DNA from: Polychytrium aggregatum
Taxonomy: Eukaryota; Chytridiomycota; Chytridiomycetes; Polychytriales
Assembly: GCF_025602895.1 (NCBI RefSeq)
Contig: NW_026516252.1
Location: forward strand, 62,001-126,000
Reading direction: 5' to 3'
DNA length: 64,000 bases
Shown here one piece after another: positions 46,502-64,000 of the stretch (position 1 is the stretch's first letter; each line of letters begins with the position of its first letter). The notes beneath the pieces are model-generated. The model saw only the letters and a list, made by a program, of their open reading frames with translations. It had not been told where the DNA came from and did not search any database. A program made the position numbers and the translations under genes.

Positions 46502-46541
<40 letters not shown>

Positions 46542-46870
46542 CAAAGTGAAAGTAATGAGTTTCGGAGGCCAGACGTGGAAACGTGTGGACAGGCGTGGCC
46601 GGTGGCATCCCTCAACAGAGAGCGGGCAGTAGCAACACCCGATAGACCCGAGAGCCTGGGCAAGCGAGCATCCAGGCATCTGGCATGTCGGCCAGCCGAC
46701 ACCCAGTACCAGAACCCCCAGTCGCTGGTGCCGCAGATTCGCATGGGAGACGGACACCATCCTCGCAGCCACACACACCCGGCTGCCGACACTCTACCTT
46801 GGGTGGTTTGGGCCGAGACGATTGAGGCCAGCAGCAGCCACGCCGCGATCAGGAATCGCAGGAGAGCCAT
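43524..46870 (-). CDS. Seven-helix receptor with PstS-type phosphate-binding ectodomain, EGF-like module and PH-like tail
   Basis: 1,011 residues from two exons (46870-46798 and 46486-43524). Exon 1 is a signal peptide (LLRFLIAAWLLLASIVSA). The ectodomain is a type-2 periplasmic-binding fold closest in motif order to bacterial PstS: GSGASFP, TSSGNGRRD, LTRKNIADIFSGAVQMWND, VRGGSSGTTSNFL, VIVGTVEYTMAYM and SYPMMAASYYMVRAD; the SGTT phosphate-contact loop is intact. Then an EGF-like CxNGGTC...CICPVGF module. Seven helices follow (about 45,150-44,390) with class C traits: Cys before TM3 (DPVCRLRPF), LLLKTYRIYTIF at the end of TM3, QESKAIS before TM6 and SFLYVPRLY in TM7. The cytosolic tail has a PH-like segment (GAWTSASLVVL ... 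KKAYHIEFVNESRAVAFLNVMELV) and a Pro-rich end. I infer a G-protein-coupled sensor of phosphate or a similar oxyanion. Ordinary class C receptors use a type-1 Venus flytrap instead. Confidence 0.85.
46503..46543. repeat. AGGC tetranucleotide repeat in the receptor gene intron
   Basis: Ten AGGC units. On the coding strand it reads (TGCC)n, about 17 bp upstream of the acceptor ACATCCAG that begins the second exon, so it forms part of the polypyrimidine tract. Confidence 0.9.
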
Positions 46871-48580
46871 AGCTTCGACTCAGATGCAGACGAAAGTGCT
46901 TCGGGCAAGGATGGAAAGCAGCAAGAGCGCAGGGATGGCAGGCGACGACCAGTCGGCCTCCCTTTTTTTCTGTCTCGTGTGGGGGAGGAGGGCGGGAGCG
47001 AGAAGGGAGACTGGCGGCTGCAACGCACATGGGAACTTTATACGCTGCTGCAGGCGTGGGGCGAACATGCAAACGGCCCGGCGAATCGCAGAGCGCGATA
47101 CAGCGTGCCCAGCGCGGCCTTGGGCCAAGCGCCTTGTTGGCCGCGAGAGCATGCGCTCGGGAGGCGCTTGGCCGGCGCTTCTGGTCCACCACGAGGGTGG
47201 GCGTGCGATCCGATCTGCGTGCCAGGGCGAATCGCCGGGCGAGTGCTTTGTGCATGGCGATCTGGCCAGTCGACTGCTCAACACCGAGGCCGTCGCTGCG
47301 ATCGCAGACCAGATGAAAACTCGACAAACGCTATCAATACGGCATCATACGGCATCGAGACTACATCGAGACTGCATCGGGACTGCATCGAGAGTGCATC
47401 GAGACTGCATCGAGACTGGTTGCAAACAGAACCAGACGCGACCACGAAACGTCGGCGCATCAGCACGTTTTGCGACAAGAGCGCCACTCTGCGGATGCAC
47501 GCGCCGCCGCACGCGAGAGTTCGGTCGTGCAGCCTGGCCTGGTGCGACCGTGTGCGACATGGATGTACCGCCGTTCGTTGCTTCTCTCTTGGCTTCCACA
47601 GTCCTGCGCCAGACCCGTCGACCCAACGAACGTGCTTCTGGGCCCCCCAAGGCCCCTGTGCAGCGGCCACTCGGTCGCCTGAGGTCTCTCCGATCGCGTC
47701 CCCAGGATCGGCCGCATTGCGCTGCCTGTCGCTCTGCTCGTTGCCGAGAAAGCTCTCGCCTGCCAGGCCGCCGGCACGCGCAGGATGCATCGATCGCGCA
47801 GCACCCAGGTCGCACAGCCCTGAGTGTTTGCGCTGTGCTGCCGTGGCTGGGCGGTTCCGCCTTGCCCGCACCAGTTTTGCCGCCGTCTGCAGATCCATCC
47901 CTTGCTGCGTCCTTCCGCCTCCAAACAAATCCCGTGCGAACGACTGGTTCTTGCCTTTGGTTTTGTCTCTGATTGCTCTGACCTTGCCTTTGGCCTTGCC
48001 CTTGGCTGTGTCTGGCGATGAAGTCACACGCTTTCATATCCGCCTCGCGTGGCGGCTCTTGCTTTTCGGCTTGCAGTGTCGCGATTTGGCTTTGCTGTCT
48101 CGCCAAAGGGTCGCCGGCGGGATGCGATTCATGCTGCAGCCCGCAGCTCCTTGGCCATCCGCAGCAACGACCGTGGCAGCGGGCTGACTTGCCACCATCA
48201 ATGAGTGCATGTCATCTCTCCGGGCCAATGCGACAACCGCCTCGTGCCGCCTCGTGAACGAAGCGGATTGGACCGCCGTGGCGCAGGATGGACTGCTGTG
48301 GCGCACGCGCGTGACTTCCACATGACCAGGACTGGATTTTCGCTCATGCCCAAGCGACAAATCCCATCGCGATCGCCGGCCTGATCGCTGGCTTGATTGC
48401 GGGCATATCGATATCGCATCGCCATCGCATCGCCATCGACTCCGGTCCGAACGCACATCAGCCACAGCGTGTGGCTCGCTTGCCCAGAAGCCAAATAGTG
48501 CCCTGTATCAGCATCAGCCCCGTCTGCCTGCCAACCCGCTCGCCCAATCCCGCGCTACTCTCGTATCCTCGCTTGGCATC
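46871..48580. other. divergent promoter region, receptor gene and IPI1
   Basis: 1.7 kb of GC-rich sequence. Long frames on both strands (for example 46979-48187 and 47278-48027) give Arg/Ala/Cys-rich products without domains and overlap each other, so I do not call them genes. A short repeat of GACTGCATCGA units lies at about 47,358-47,418. A run of CATCGCCATCGCATCGC-like repeats is at about 48,405-48,435. No RNA gene is seen. Confidence 0.5.
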
Positions 48581-51500
48581 ATGCCCAAGGCAACCCGAAA
48601 GAAGAAGCTCAAGGAAGAGGATTTTCGGGTGCGTCCGAGCCGCGAATGCGACATGGATGCCTTCCAGACGCGCAAATATGCTGTGGTGCTCATCCAATCT
48701 CGAGCCTGTCCTTTCACTTCACCCCCAATATTGACTTGGCATCGGCTCTCGCCCATCACACCATCCGTATAACACCGTCGCGGCTACAGAAAACCAAGCT
48801 AAAGGTTGGAAAATCCAAGCCCCAGGCATCCAATGCCACCGATGTGTCATTCAAAGCTCGATGTATGTCCTGCTTGCTCTCGGAGACCATCCGATGTTGC
48901 TGTTGAATGTTCTGTCGGCGGGATCCACACCAAGAGCCGCCGGAGGACCACCCAACTCCGGACAGCTGCTCTAATATGTAAACGGGGTCGTCGGTTTCGT
49001 TGCTCGAACGATGGATTATTGCGGCCATCGCGGCTCGAGTATAGCGTATCCGCAGAACGTACAACGCGGACGCAACTGGCCACTGCTGATCTATAGATCT
49101 GCCTGTCGTCCGTGCTGCTCCTGACATGTCGCTGTTCGTCCAATGCCGCCGCCGGAACTGTAGACATCCATGTACCAACGCAGACTATTGTTGAGGACAA
49201 GTCCAATGTCAGCTATCTGAACTCGAAAAATCAGTCGCTCAAGGATGTCCTCGCACAACTACGGCATTACAGCGCGCCGAACCGGAGAGGTAATTCGCCG
49301 ATCTGGGACCATATCATTCTGCACTATGCCGTGCTCCCATGGCAATCGTCAGGACGACCGCCGGTTCTAGCCAGCGATGACTCCCCTGCTTACCGCTTGC
49401 CAACCGCGAATTCTCACTCTCGCACAATTATCATCGACACGCCGACACGACCCGTCCATCGCTGGGCTGCCCTGTTACTACTGCACGCGACACACAGAGG
49501 GCATTCTGGGACTCAAGGACATGCTTGTGAAGCACCCACAGATTCTTCAGCTGCACTTTGGAATGATAATCGAGGCAGCGATACGACTGATGGTGGACGA
49601 GGTAAGGGCGTCGCATTTGCGACATCGTGACCTGCGGGGTTGTCTCTGAACTCCGGCATCACGGGGTCGCTGTCGATGCATCCGCACGGCAGCACACATC
49701 AACATCAAATCAGACTGACGGCTTGAGATTGGCAACAGGACGATGAAGTTCGCAAGAACATGCTGGTCTTTTCCCAGTTTCTAGTATCAACGAGTAGCAG
49801 AGTGAGTCTCCAATTCGGCCAGTCAGCCAGCGACTATTGTTCCAGCCTGCTGTCGCAATCGGAAGCCGCGTTATACTCGTGTGTCATCGATAGTCCCACC
49901 TGGCTTTATATCATGTGTCTTCTCGCTCGGCGGTCGGTCTTGCTTATCCATGCCAATGACCGTGACGCTAATTCGCATATCCGCAGGAGCAATTTCGGCC
50001 GTTCATCGCCCTGATCATGGCATTTACGTGCTCGTCGATCACCCACATCATGGAAGACATCCGACTGGATGCTCTCAAGTTTTTGAACTGCTGGATGGAG
50101 CGCTACCCGGACTTGGTGGTTCAGTTTTCCGACAAGGTAGTAGCGTGCTGCTGCTCGATTTGGTGATGCCCACCGAGCGCCCCCCCCCACCGAGTCAGAG
50201 CGCCGTTGACCACTACCAACGCATCTTCCTTAAAAAACAGGTTATTCCCAACTACATTTCCCTCCTGACGAGCGCGTCGTCCTCGAGCGTCAAGTCTGCC
50301 GGCGCATCGGCACCGGGTATGGCTGTCCTAGTTCGATCTTTGCGTTGCTTCGGATTCTGGACTGAATGCAGCCTACCCAACGATACTCATCTACCCAACG
50401 ATGCCCATCTATCTTGATGACCCGCTGCCCCCCCCCAGGTCGAGCCGGACTTGTGCACATCAATCCCAAGAGCCAACTGGGCTCGAACAAGGTGAGTGAC
50501 GAGTCGGAAGCAGCAGACTCCGACAGCAGCTAGCGTTATCTGGGTGCCATCAAACCGTGACCACGCCGGACTTGCTTCCCGACTGCCACCGAACGACCTG
50601 GTGGTGACACACCTTTCTCTGGATTCTGCCCAGTCGCGCGTCGATGTTCTGGCAAGCCTTTATACCTTTTTGCGCAACGCCCTTCGTATCGACGATAGCT
50701 TGTACGTATTTGGTTGAGCCAGGGTAATGGTTGAAAGTCCCAGGAATCGATTTGACCGGCGCCAGCATGATCTTCATTTCACCATCCCACCACCTGACGA
50801 TCACACTATCTCTGGCTCACATCCGAACAAAAGTGGCTGGTTTCTGAGCAACAACGGTGTCAATGTCGAACGGATTCTGAGTGCCCCAGGAGGAAGAGTC
50901 ACCGCCTGGACTGCTCAGGTACGATGCGGTGCACGAGCTTCGTCCTCTGCAATGTGCCTGTCGATGTGCACGGCTCTTCGACCTCCGCCTCAGCGAGCTG
51001 ACTTTCGATCGCTGGATCGTCAGAGCCTGGGAGTGCAGATTCTCAAGTATCAGGACCCGCAAAGCATCGGTGACTCCAAGCTCGATTTCATCTCTGCCGG
51101 CGGCTCCTTTGCCAACGCTGCCGATCGACTCACCATGACCAAGACCCAGGGCGCCACCGCTGTTGTCGACATGAACACCATCCAGAACGAATACAATCTC
51201 ACAGATCCAGATCAGCTCAAGGTACTGAGTTGTTGGATCGTCTGTCACGATGCGAGCACCGCAGGCTCACATGACCGCCTTTCGTTCCGATAATATCTAG
51301 GCCTTTATCTCGGTGATCATGCCTGTTCTCGTCGACTTTTGGCTCGAGTCCACTCCGATTTGCTTTGGCTCTGGCACCGTAACGCAATCACCAGCACTCT
51401 CTGTGATGCATATTGTGCTCAAGACTCTCGATCTGCTGTGGCGGTCGCTTCTCGTCGGGCTCAGTGTATGGCTGCGTTTGTCCCGAGCACGATCGTCTCT

Positions 51501-54500
51501 CTGGCTCCACTTTGCCTGTCCCTCCGCGCCTCCCTCCCCTCAGAGCATTTCTGCCTCTGCCTCCACTCTGTATCTCATGTTGCGGATCTTTCCATTCAGG
51601 CAAGTGTCGAACGAGCCTGGGTCGAGCCGTGGTTCAAGTCTCTTACGAAGCATTTCATGTGTCACTTTCCCTTCGGAGAAGTCAACTGTACTGGACGCGA
51701 CTCAAAGGTAACAGGCCATTCGATCGTAGCATCGAGCTCCGGACCTGACCAACTTGCCTCACTGACACCCACCATTCCTGTTTCTTCAGGCCACCGCAAC
51801 ACTGACCGATATGAACATCATCTTCTGCGAGCTCCTGTCGCACTTCATGTTTGTCGAGAGCGTCGAACTGATGGACAAGCCGTCAAAGAGCAAGTTGCTG
51901 AACTACCTTCTGTTGACGTTTGGATACAATGTAACCACATATCGACAATTCGCTGGTGCATTTGATGGATACTGTCCGCTGTGATTTATAGCCTTGTGGC
52001 GATGTAATGTGCTGCCGCACACATATTCTGACCGTGTTATTCGATTGATCTCCAACAGCCCGATGCTATGGACGAAGATGACCAGATGATTCCTGACTTG
52101 AAACAAAGCCATCTGGAAGCCACGTACCCGCTGCTATGGACCCTACTCAACCGCTTGGACGTCGCTCACCAAGGCCGGCTTCTGGATGTAAGCAGGCACA
52201 TCATCCGGTGCCTTACATACTCGCACACCAGGGCTTGGTTCAGCGTGCATGCTGAAAGCGCGACCCTTCGGCGATGGCCCCGATACTCACCGAGGGTGCT
52301 TCCCCTCAGGTATTCTTGGACTACTACAAGGGAACCAACGTCAGCAGCCAGTCCAAGAAGAGCGCCTTCCGTCTCACGGCGACCATCACTCTGGTGAGTA
52401 TCATGAGCATCGTCCGAGCCGTTGCCAAAGCTCAGTGGCAGCATCGATTTGTGGTGATGCCGACTGCGATTTTGTCGGCGAACCTATGGACACCCCATTG
52501 CCCAAGCTCAATTGTCCTGCCAACACTGTTCCGGTCGCGATTCCGCTCACACTCTCTTCTTCCACCATCCTCACAAGCTCCAACACCACCGACAATACAC
52601 TGGGCGATTCAGGATCAGCGCTTCCGACAGCATCCAGACAACTATCTTGTCGTTCATCCTGTCAATTCCAAAACTTTTGTGGGAACTCAAGACAACCGAC
52701 GAGGAATTCACCCGGATGGGCCTGGAGTTCCTCGCAAAGTGTTTGCGCGAGAATGTTGCTGGGATATGCGACAGCGCCGAGACCCTGGATAGCCTTCAAA
52801 AGTGGATCGTTCCTTTCCTCTGGACGAGCTCCAGCCAAAACGGTATGTCAAAGTTACTGCGCTGTACAGGGCGTTTCTGAAGCGGATAGGCTAAGAGTCG
52901 TGCAAGATATAAAACACTGGCATTCGTCTCGATTCAGTCCGCGGTAGCCTGGCGATATGGCGTATCAGACCGATGGATGCTGACTTGCACCCGCCGAGCG
53001 CCATCGGGTGGCTTTGCCATCGCATCCGGGCAAACGCTCACAAGTCTCAATCTCTGTCCATAGCGTCCATCTACGGCCCTTTCGTGAAGCTCTCGGAACA
53101 GTCCCAGCTCATGACCCTGGATTTCCTTTGCTATCTCCCGCAATGGAGCGAAAAGCTGATTAGAGCGATAGTGCAATGTGGCTGTGGTAAGTAGGACACG
53201 ATGTGACTCTGTCCGACGTGCATGGTCGGCTTTGTCCTCGATCGAACTTGCCGTGAGTTTGGCTGGGTGTCTGCCATCTAGACTAGCGCCTTTAACTCGT
53301 TCGATGCAGTTGGACTTTGACTCAAACGCACTATTTTGACGTGGCAGCCACATCAGCATCGACCTTGGCCGTGGAGCGTATTCTCGAGATTTTTGACTAT
53401 CGACAGCGTCAAGGTGCCGCAGAGACCCCGACTTTGTCCATCGAGGTCTTCACAAGCGTCTTGGTGACTGTCGGCATCGTTGGATACACTCACTCCGAAC
53501 TGGAAAGGCTCGAATCGACTGGGAAGACACCGGAGCAGATTTATTCGCTCGATGCAGGTTATGCTGCCAAGAGAGCATCAACTGAGAAGAAGGTAACGGC
53601 GCCCTCCATGAACGTACATGAACCGCGAATCGTACCGGCTGCACAACGCTTGCAGACACTGAACTACTTCTTGCTTTGCTCATCTCAGAAACAAACTCCC
53701 AAGGCAGAAATCGCGCTGTCGTCCGAGGAGGAAGCCAGCATCTGGGCACGCCGATGCTCCATTCTCGAGGTATGATGCAGTCAGAACGGACGAATCGAGT
53801 CGAGTCGAGTGGTTATAGTTTCCTGACACTGGCTGTGTGGTGCAAGGGAGGCCATTTCCGTTCCGGATGTTGTTGGAACTGATGTAACCAACGTCGTTAT
53901 TTAGACGGTATTCACCATGAAAAGCCATCAGTTTTTGGCAACGGTTCTTGGCCCGGTTCTCGGGAAAATACTGGTAAGACCGGTGATTCGACCGCTCCAT
54001 ACATCTCTCACTACTCGCTCCATACATCTCTCACTACTCGCTCCATACATCTCTCACTACTCGCTCCATACATCTCTCACTACTCGCAACAGCCAGCGCC
54101 CTTCGTGCTGCGCCCCATATACCCGACCGTCTCCTGCGTGCCGACCTCCTCAAACTGTGCCTTGTGAGTGGCATGCGCTCTTACTGACTGTCTACTGATC
54201 TGCAACTCATGTTTCATCGGCCATTCCAGTCTGGACATATCCCAATCGATGCTCTCTTCAGCATCACCCGCGTTGCAACTGAATTTGGTCCCAGACACGG
54301 CGATTCAGGTGCCGCCTGGAAGGTCTTGCATCAGCAGCTGCCCTTGGCTTTGGTGCATGCTGTCTCCCTATGCTATCGTCGCGGCCTGGATGATGTGGTA
54401 AGAACACCCCTCTGCAGTGCACCCACAAGTCGCACCAACTTGGCAAAGAAGAGATGGTTTCTCGACTCTGCCCCAAACAATCCTCATTCTGACAGCCCCA

Positions 54501-55114
54501 CAACCGATCCATGCGCTAACGTTACTGTGCGGTTGGCAATGTGTCCTGTGACATGGCACATCCCAGTCCAACATCACCTTCACGAGCATCAAAGCTGCCC
54601 TCCACAAGTGGATCGACAAGCACCCAGAGTCGGTGGCGTCTCTTCTGGAATCCGCTGCTACTCTGGCTAACAATCAAAGATCCGAGCTCGGCAGCTACCT
54701 CTCCTTCTTGAAGCTGGCCACCCGAATCCTGATTCCTATCCCTGGCGCCCGCCTCGTCGAGAGAATGCCGTCCGAATCACGGCCGGGCATGATCGAGCGT
54801 CTCGAGAAGCTGACCTCCATGACCAAGGTAGGTGCATTCTCCACGCATCCAGTCGCAAACTGGGGGGGGGCCTGAGATGCCTTCCTGGGAGAGCCATCTC
54901 TGGAGGATGAGTTGGAGACTGGAGCTGGCCTATGCGCCCTTGGAAGTGTTCGCCACTTAAGCATCGCTTACAGCTTGGATGATCGTGCTGACGCTCTTTG
55001 CGCTTGGTGCGATTCCAGACGCTCATGGCCACTGACCCCCTCAAGGCACAAGTGCTCGAAAAGGAGCTGGAGGTGTTGGAGCGCGAGATTCTGTTTTCAG
55101 AAATGAGCCAGTAG
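48581..55114 (+). CDS. IPI1: Ipi1/TEX10-like component of the Rix1 pre-60S ribosome complex
   Basis: Nuclear protein needed for ITS2 processing and 60S subunit maturation with Rix1 and Ipi3. Exon 1 (48581-48628) reads MPKATRKKKLKEEDFR; exon 2 (from 48790) gives KTKLKVGKSKPQASNATDVSFKAR, the family signature. The conserved N-terminal domain continues with VPTQTIVEDKS (about 49,170), SLKDVLAQLRHYSAPNRR, GILGLKDMLVKHP (about 49,500), VRKNMLVFSQFLV and ITHIMEDIRLDALKFLNCWM (about 50,035). Many short exons follow with helical, HEAT-like content up to AQVLEKELEVLEREILF and a stop at 55114. The size fits a TEX10-like long form rather than the short yeast Ipi1. I count roughly twenty exons but have not fixed all borders, and a second gene in the distal part is not formally excluded, although no promoter-like gap or new start is evident. 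Confidence 0.82.
53995..54086. repeat. 23-bp minisatellite (4 perfect copies) at a 3' splice site of IPI1
   Basis: Four exact units of CTCCATACATCTCTCACTACTCG, followed directly by CAACAG and then coding sequence. The pyrimidine-rich repeat appears to serve as the tract before the acceptor. Confidence 0.9.
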
Positions 55115-55428
55115 CGAATGGCAGGGTGTTGCTTGCTCTGCTGCTCCCAAAACCGGCACAGCGTGGGTCGCATCTGATCAGCAGTACATTGAATCGACAA
55201 GTTTGATATAAACTTGAGATAAAAGCCCTCAGTCTCACTTCACCGATCCAACCTGCACAACCCAGCACGGCCGCACCATCGATCATGACAAAGGAGGTGT
55301 TTGCGATAAACATCGAAAGACTGATATTGATGTTGGGTACGGGTTTTACAACAACCACGGTATTCAGTTATGGCATAGAATATAGCGATGGGATAACTAC
55401 ATAGATTCGGCGGATGGGATCCGACGCT
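55115..55428. other. convergent intergenic region, IPI1 and ABC transporter
   Basis: 314 bp with both 3' UTRs, AT-richer than the coding parts; GATATAAACTTGAGATAAAAG lies at about 55,204-55,224. Nothing else seen. Confidence 0.5.
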
Positions 55429-62836
<7,408 letters not shown>

Positions 62837-63648
62837 GGAACAGACAGCCGAGAGGGATGGAGCGGGTTTGGTTGATTGGATGAGGCGGTCGCTGTGCCGA
62901 CAGAACCGCAGCCGCCCCCCCGCGCTCCTTAAATACGGGCGCCAAGCCCAAATCGCTGGCCGGCACCGACCCATGCCCAGACTTTTGCCAAGGGCGGCGC
63001 CATGGAAATCACTGGCAGTAACCACGCGGTGGGACGAATGCCAGCCCCGGGGCGCAAGGCGCGTCCTTGTGCTGCACAGACGCGGGTGCGTGCGCAGCAC
63101 GTTGCACCGGATGGCGCAGACAGCGTCACACAGGTCGGGCTTCCACAGGGCGCGCAGCGGGCGCCACCCGGCAGACAAAGCCCGACGAGCCACCAGCCCA
63201 CGCAACTCAGGACGGTCGGCACAGGGGGTGCTTGTCCCGGTCCCAGAAGCGGGTGGGCAAGCAGAGCAACAAAAGAATGTACTTGTACAGCCGGCTGTTG
63301 TCAGCCCGAGCGCTCCATTCAACCAGGCCATGCCGCAACCGATCGGCATCCCAACGAAGGCGTGGCCGCCCTTGACAGGCGAGAGGGGCAGCTGGTGCGG
63401 GCTCCAGCGGAGTACACTGTTCCAGTGAAGTATATTCATCAAACAACCCATTACAGTCTGCAAGATTGAGTGCAACTGGTTGTGGCGATCGCGGGGGAGG
63501 GACGGTTGGTACAAAGACTATTTTTTGAGGAAGTGGAAGGGGGATTGACTGACAGCACCGAGGTCGCGCAGCGGCTCAAGCACATTCAGTTGGTTCGGAT
63601 CAAAGCTCATGGCCAAATAATCACAGGTTCGAGGGACTGGCATGAGCC
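62837..63648. other. promoter region of the ABC transporter and 3' flank of the terminal gene
   Basis: About 810 bp. TTAAATACGG at 62929-62938 is a weak TATA-like element on the far side of a polyC run, less than 100 bp upstream of the ABC transporter ATG. The frames through this stretch are Arg/Pro/Ser-rich and I do not consider them coding. Confidence 0.45.
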
Positions 63649-64000
63649 TTACGCGCAGTAGTAGAAATCCTCGATGCAGCTGGTGCCGCTGGAGCAGACC
63701 TTCAGCTGGGCCCAGTTGCCGTGGAAGCAGTGGAGAACGTCGTTCTTGTTGCCACAGGCAAACTTGGGACCGCCAGCACAGGAGCTACCCTTGCTAGGCT
63801 TGGCGCTGAAGTCACCGGGGGTGGTGGTGGCAACAGGGGCGGGATCTGTGGTGGTGGCAACAGGAGCGGGGCCGGTGGTGGTGACGACCGGTCCAGGGCC
63901 GCTGGACTGCGAGGGCTGGACACCGGTGGGTGCATAGCAGCCGTTGTGGGAGTTGGACCACTGCTTCTGGACGATATAGCTCTTGCCGTCGGTGCCGTAG
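63649..64000 (-). CDS. Secreted protein with Thr/Pro-rich linker and CBM19-like Cys-rich C-terminus (partial)
   Basis: Open frame entering from beyond the right edge and ending at the stop at 63649; 117 codons incl. stop are visible. Reading inward: YGTDGKSYIVQKQWSNSHNGC, a short module seen in fungal secreted proteins; a Ser/Pro/Thr linker with repeated PAPVATTT units; and a terminal six-Cys module (CAGGPKFACGNKNDVLHC, VCSSGTSC, FYYC). The Cys spacing and GTSC ending resemble the CBM19 chitin-binding family, so an extracellular chitin- or wall-binding role is possible. The catalytic or main domain lies outside the window. No intron is evident in this part. Confidence 0.6.
   Translation of the reverse strand, partial: YGTDGKSYIVQKQWSNSHNGCYAPTGVQPSQSSGPGPVVTTTGPAPVATTTDPAPVATTTPGDFSAKPSKGSSCAGGPKFACGNKNDVLHCFHGNWAQLKVCSSGTSCIEDFYYCA

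Noticed and set aside
46979-48187. 402-codon plus-strand frame (and 493-codon frame 46491-47972) between receptor and IPI1
   Set aside because: They overlap each other and minus-strand frames, include repeat-coded peptide, and show no recognisable domain.

Overview
The window looks like nuclear DNA of an early-diverging, probably zoosporic (chytrid-like) fungus. It is GC-rich, its genes are split by many short GT-AG introns, and there are no operons. The gene mix combines typical fungal genes (sulfate permease, trehalose-phosphate enzyme, Ipi1, tricalbin, Rab8/Sec4) with families lost from yeasts or rare in Dikarya (animal-type haem peroxidase, class C-like GPCR, RNF10, mitochondrial ClpP, Fanzor nuclease). 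Lineage placement is inference; no rRNA or tRNA is visible.

Layout: promoter DNA and a SulP sulfate permease (+, 2.2-4.4 kb); a very large redox fusion gene (-, 5.2-10.9 kb) joining a secreted haem peroxidase, DOMON, cytochrome b561, cytochrome b5 and a flavin/NAD reductase; a left-truncated Tc1/mariner-like element carrying a Fanzor gene (11.3-14.6 kb); a five-C2 tricalbin/extended-synaptotagmin gene (-, 14.8-20.5 kb); a second, complete copy of the Fanzor element (20.9-24.5 kb) with 26-bp inverted repeats and a TA target duplication; RNF10 (-, 24.8-28.5 kb); Rab8/Sec4 (-, 29.4-31.0 kb); a long divergent promoter; a trehalose-6-phosphate synthase/phosphatase-family gene (+, 33.4-38.1 kb); ClpP (-) and an ALKBH1-like dioxygenase (+) sharing a promoter region (38.8-42.7 kb); a seven-helix receptor with a PstS-type phosphate-binding ectodomain (-, 43.5-46.9 kb); Ipi1/TEX10 (+, 48.6-55.1 kb); an ABCC transporter (-, 55.4-62.8 kb); and the 3' end of a secreted protein with a CBM19-like tail (-, 63.6 kb to the window end).

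Most host genes are unrelated housekeeping functions. Three things stand out. (1) The redox fusion could pass electrons from cytosolic NAD(P)H through b5 and b561 haems to extracellular DOMON and peroxidase domains, a layout comparable to dual oxidases but built from different parts. (2) The receptor joins a bacterial-type phosphate-binding protein, an EGF-like module, seven helices and a PH-like tail, so it may sense extracellular phosphate. (3) The two Fanzor elements are damaged in complementary ways: copy 1 keeps a transposase with a full DDE triad but has lost the Fanzor zinc ribbon, while copy 2 keeps a full-length Fanzor but has a frameshifted transposase. They bracket the tricalbin gene. 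In addition, at least nine introns in six genes hold short tandem repeats, most of them immediately upstream of the 3' splice site.
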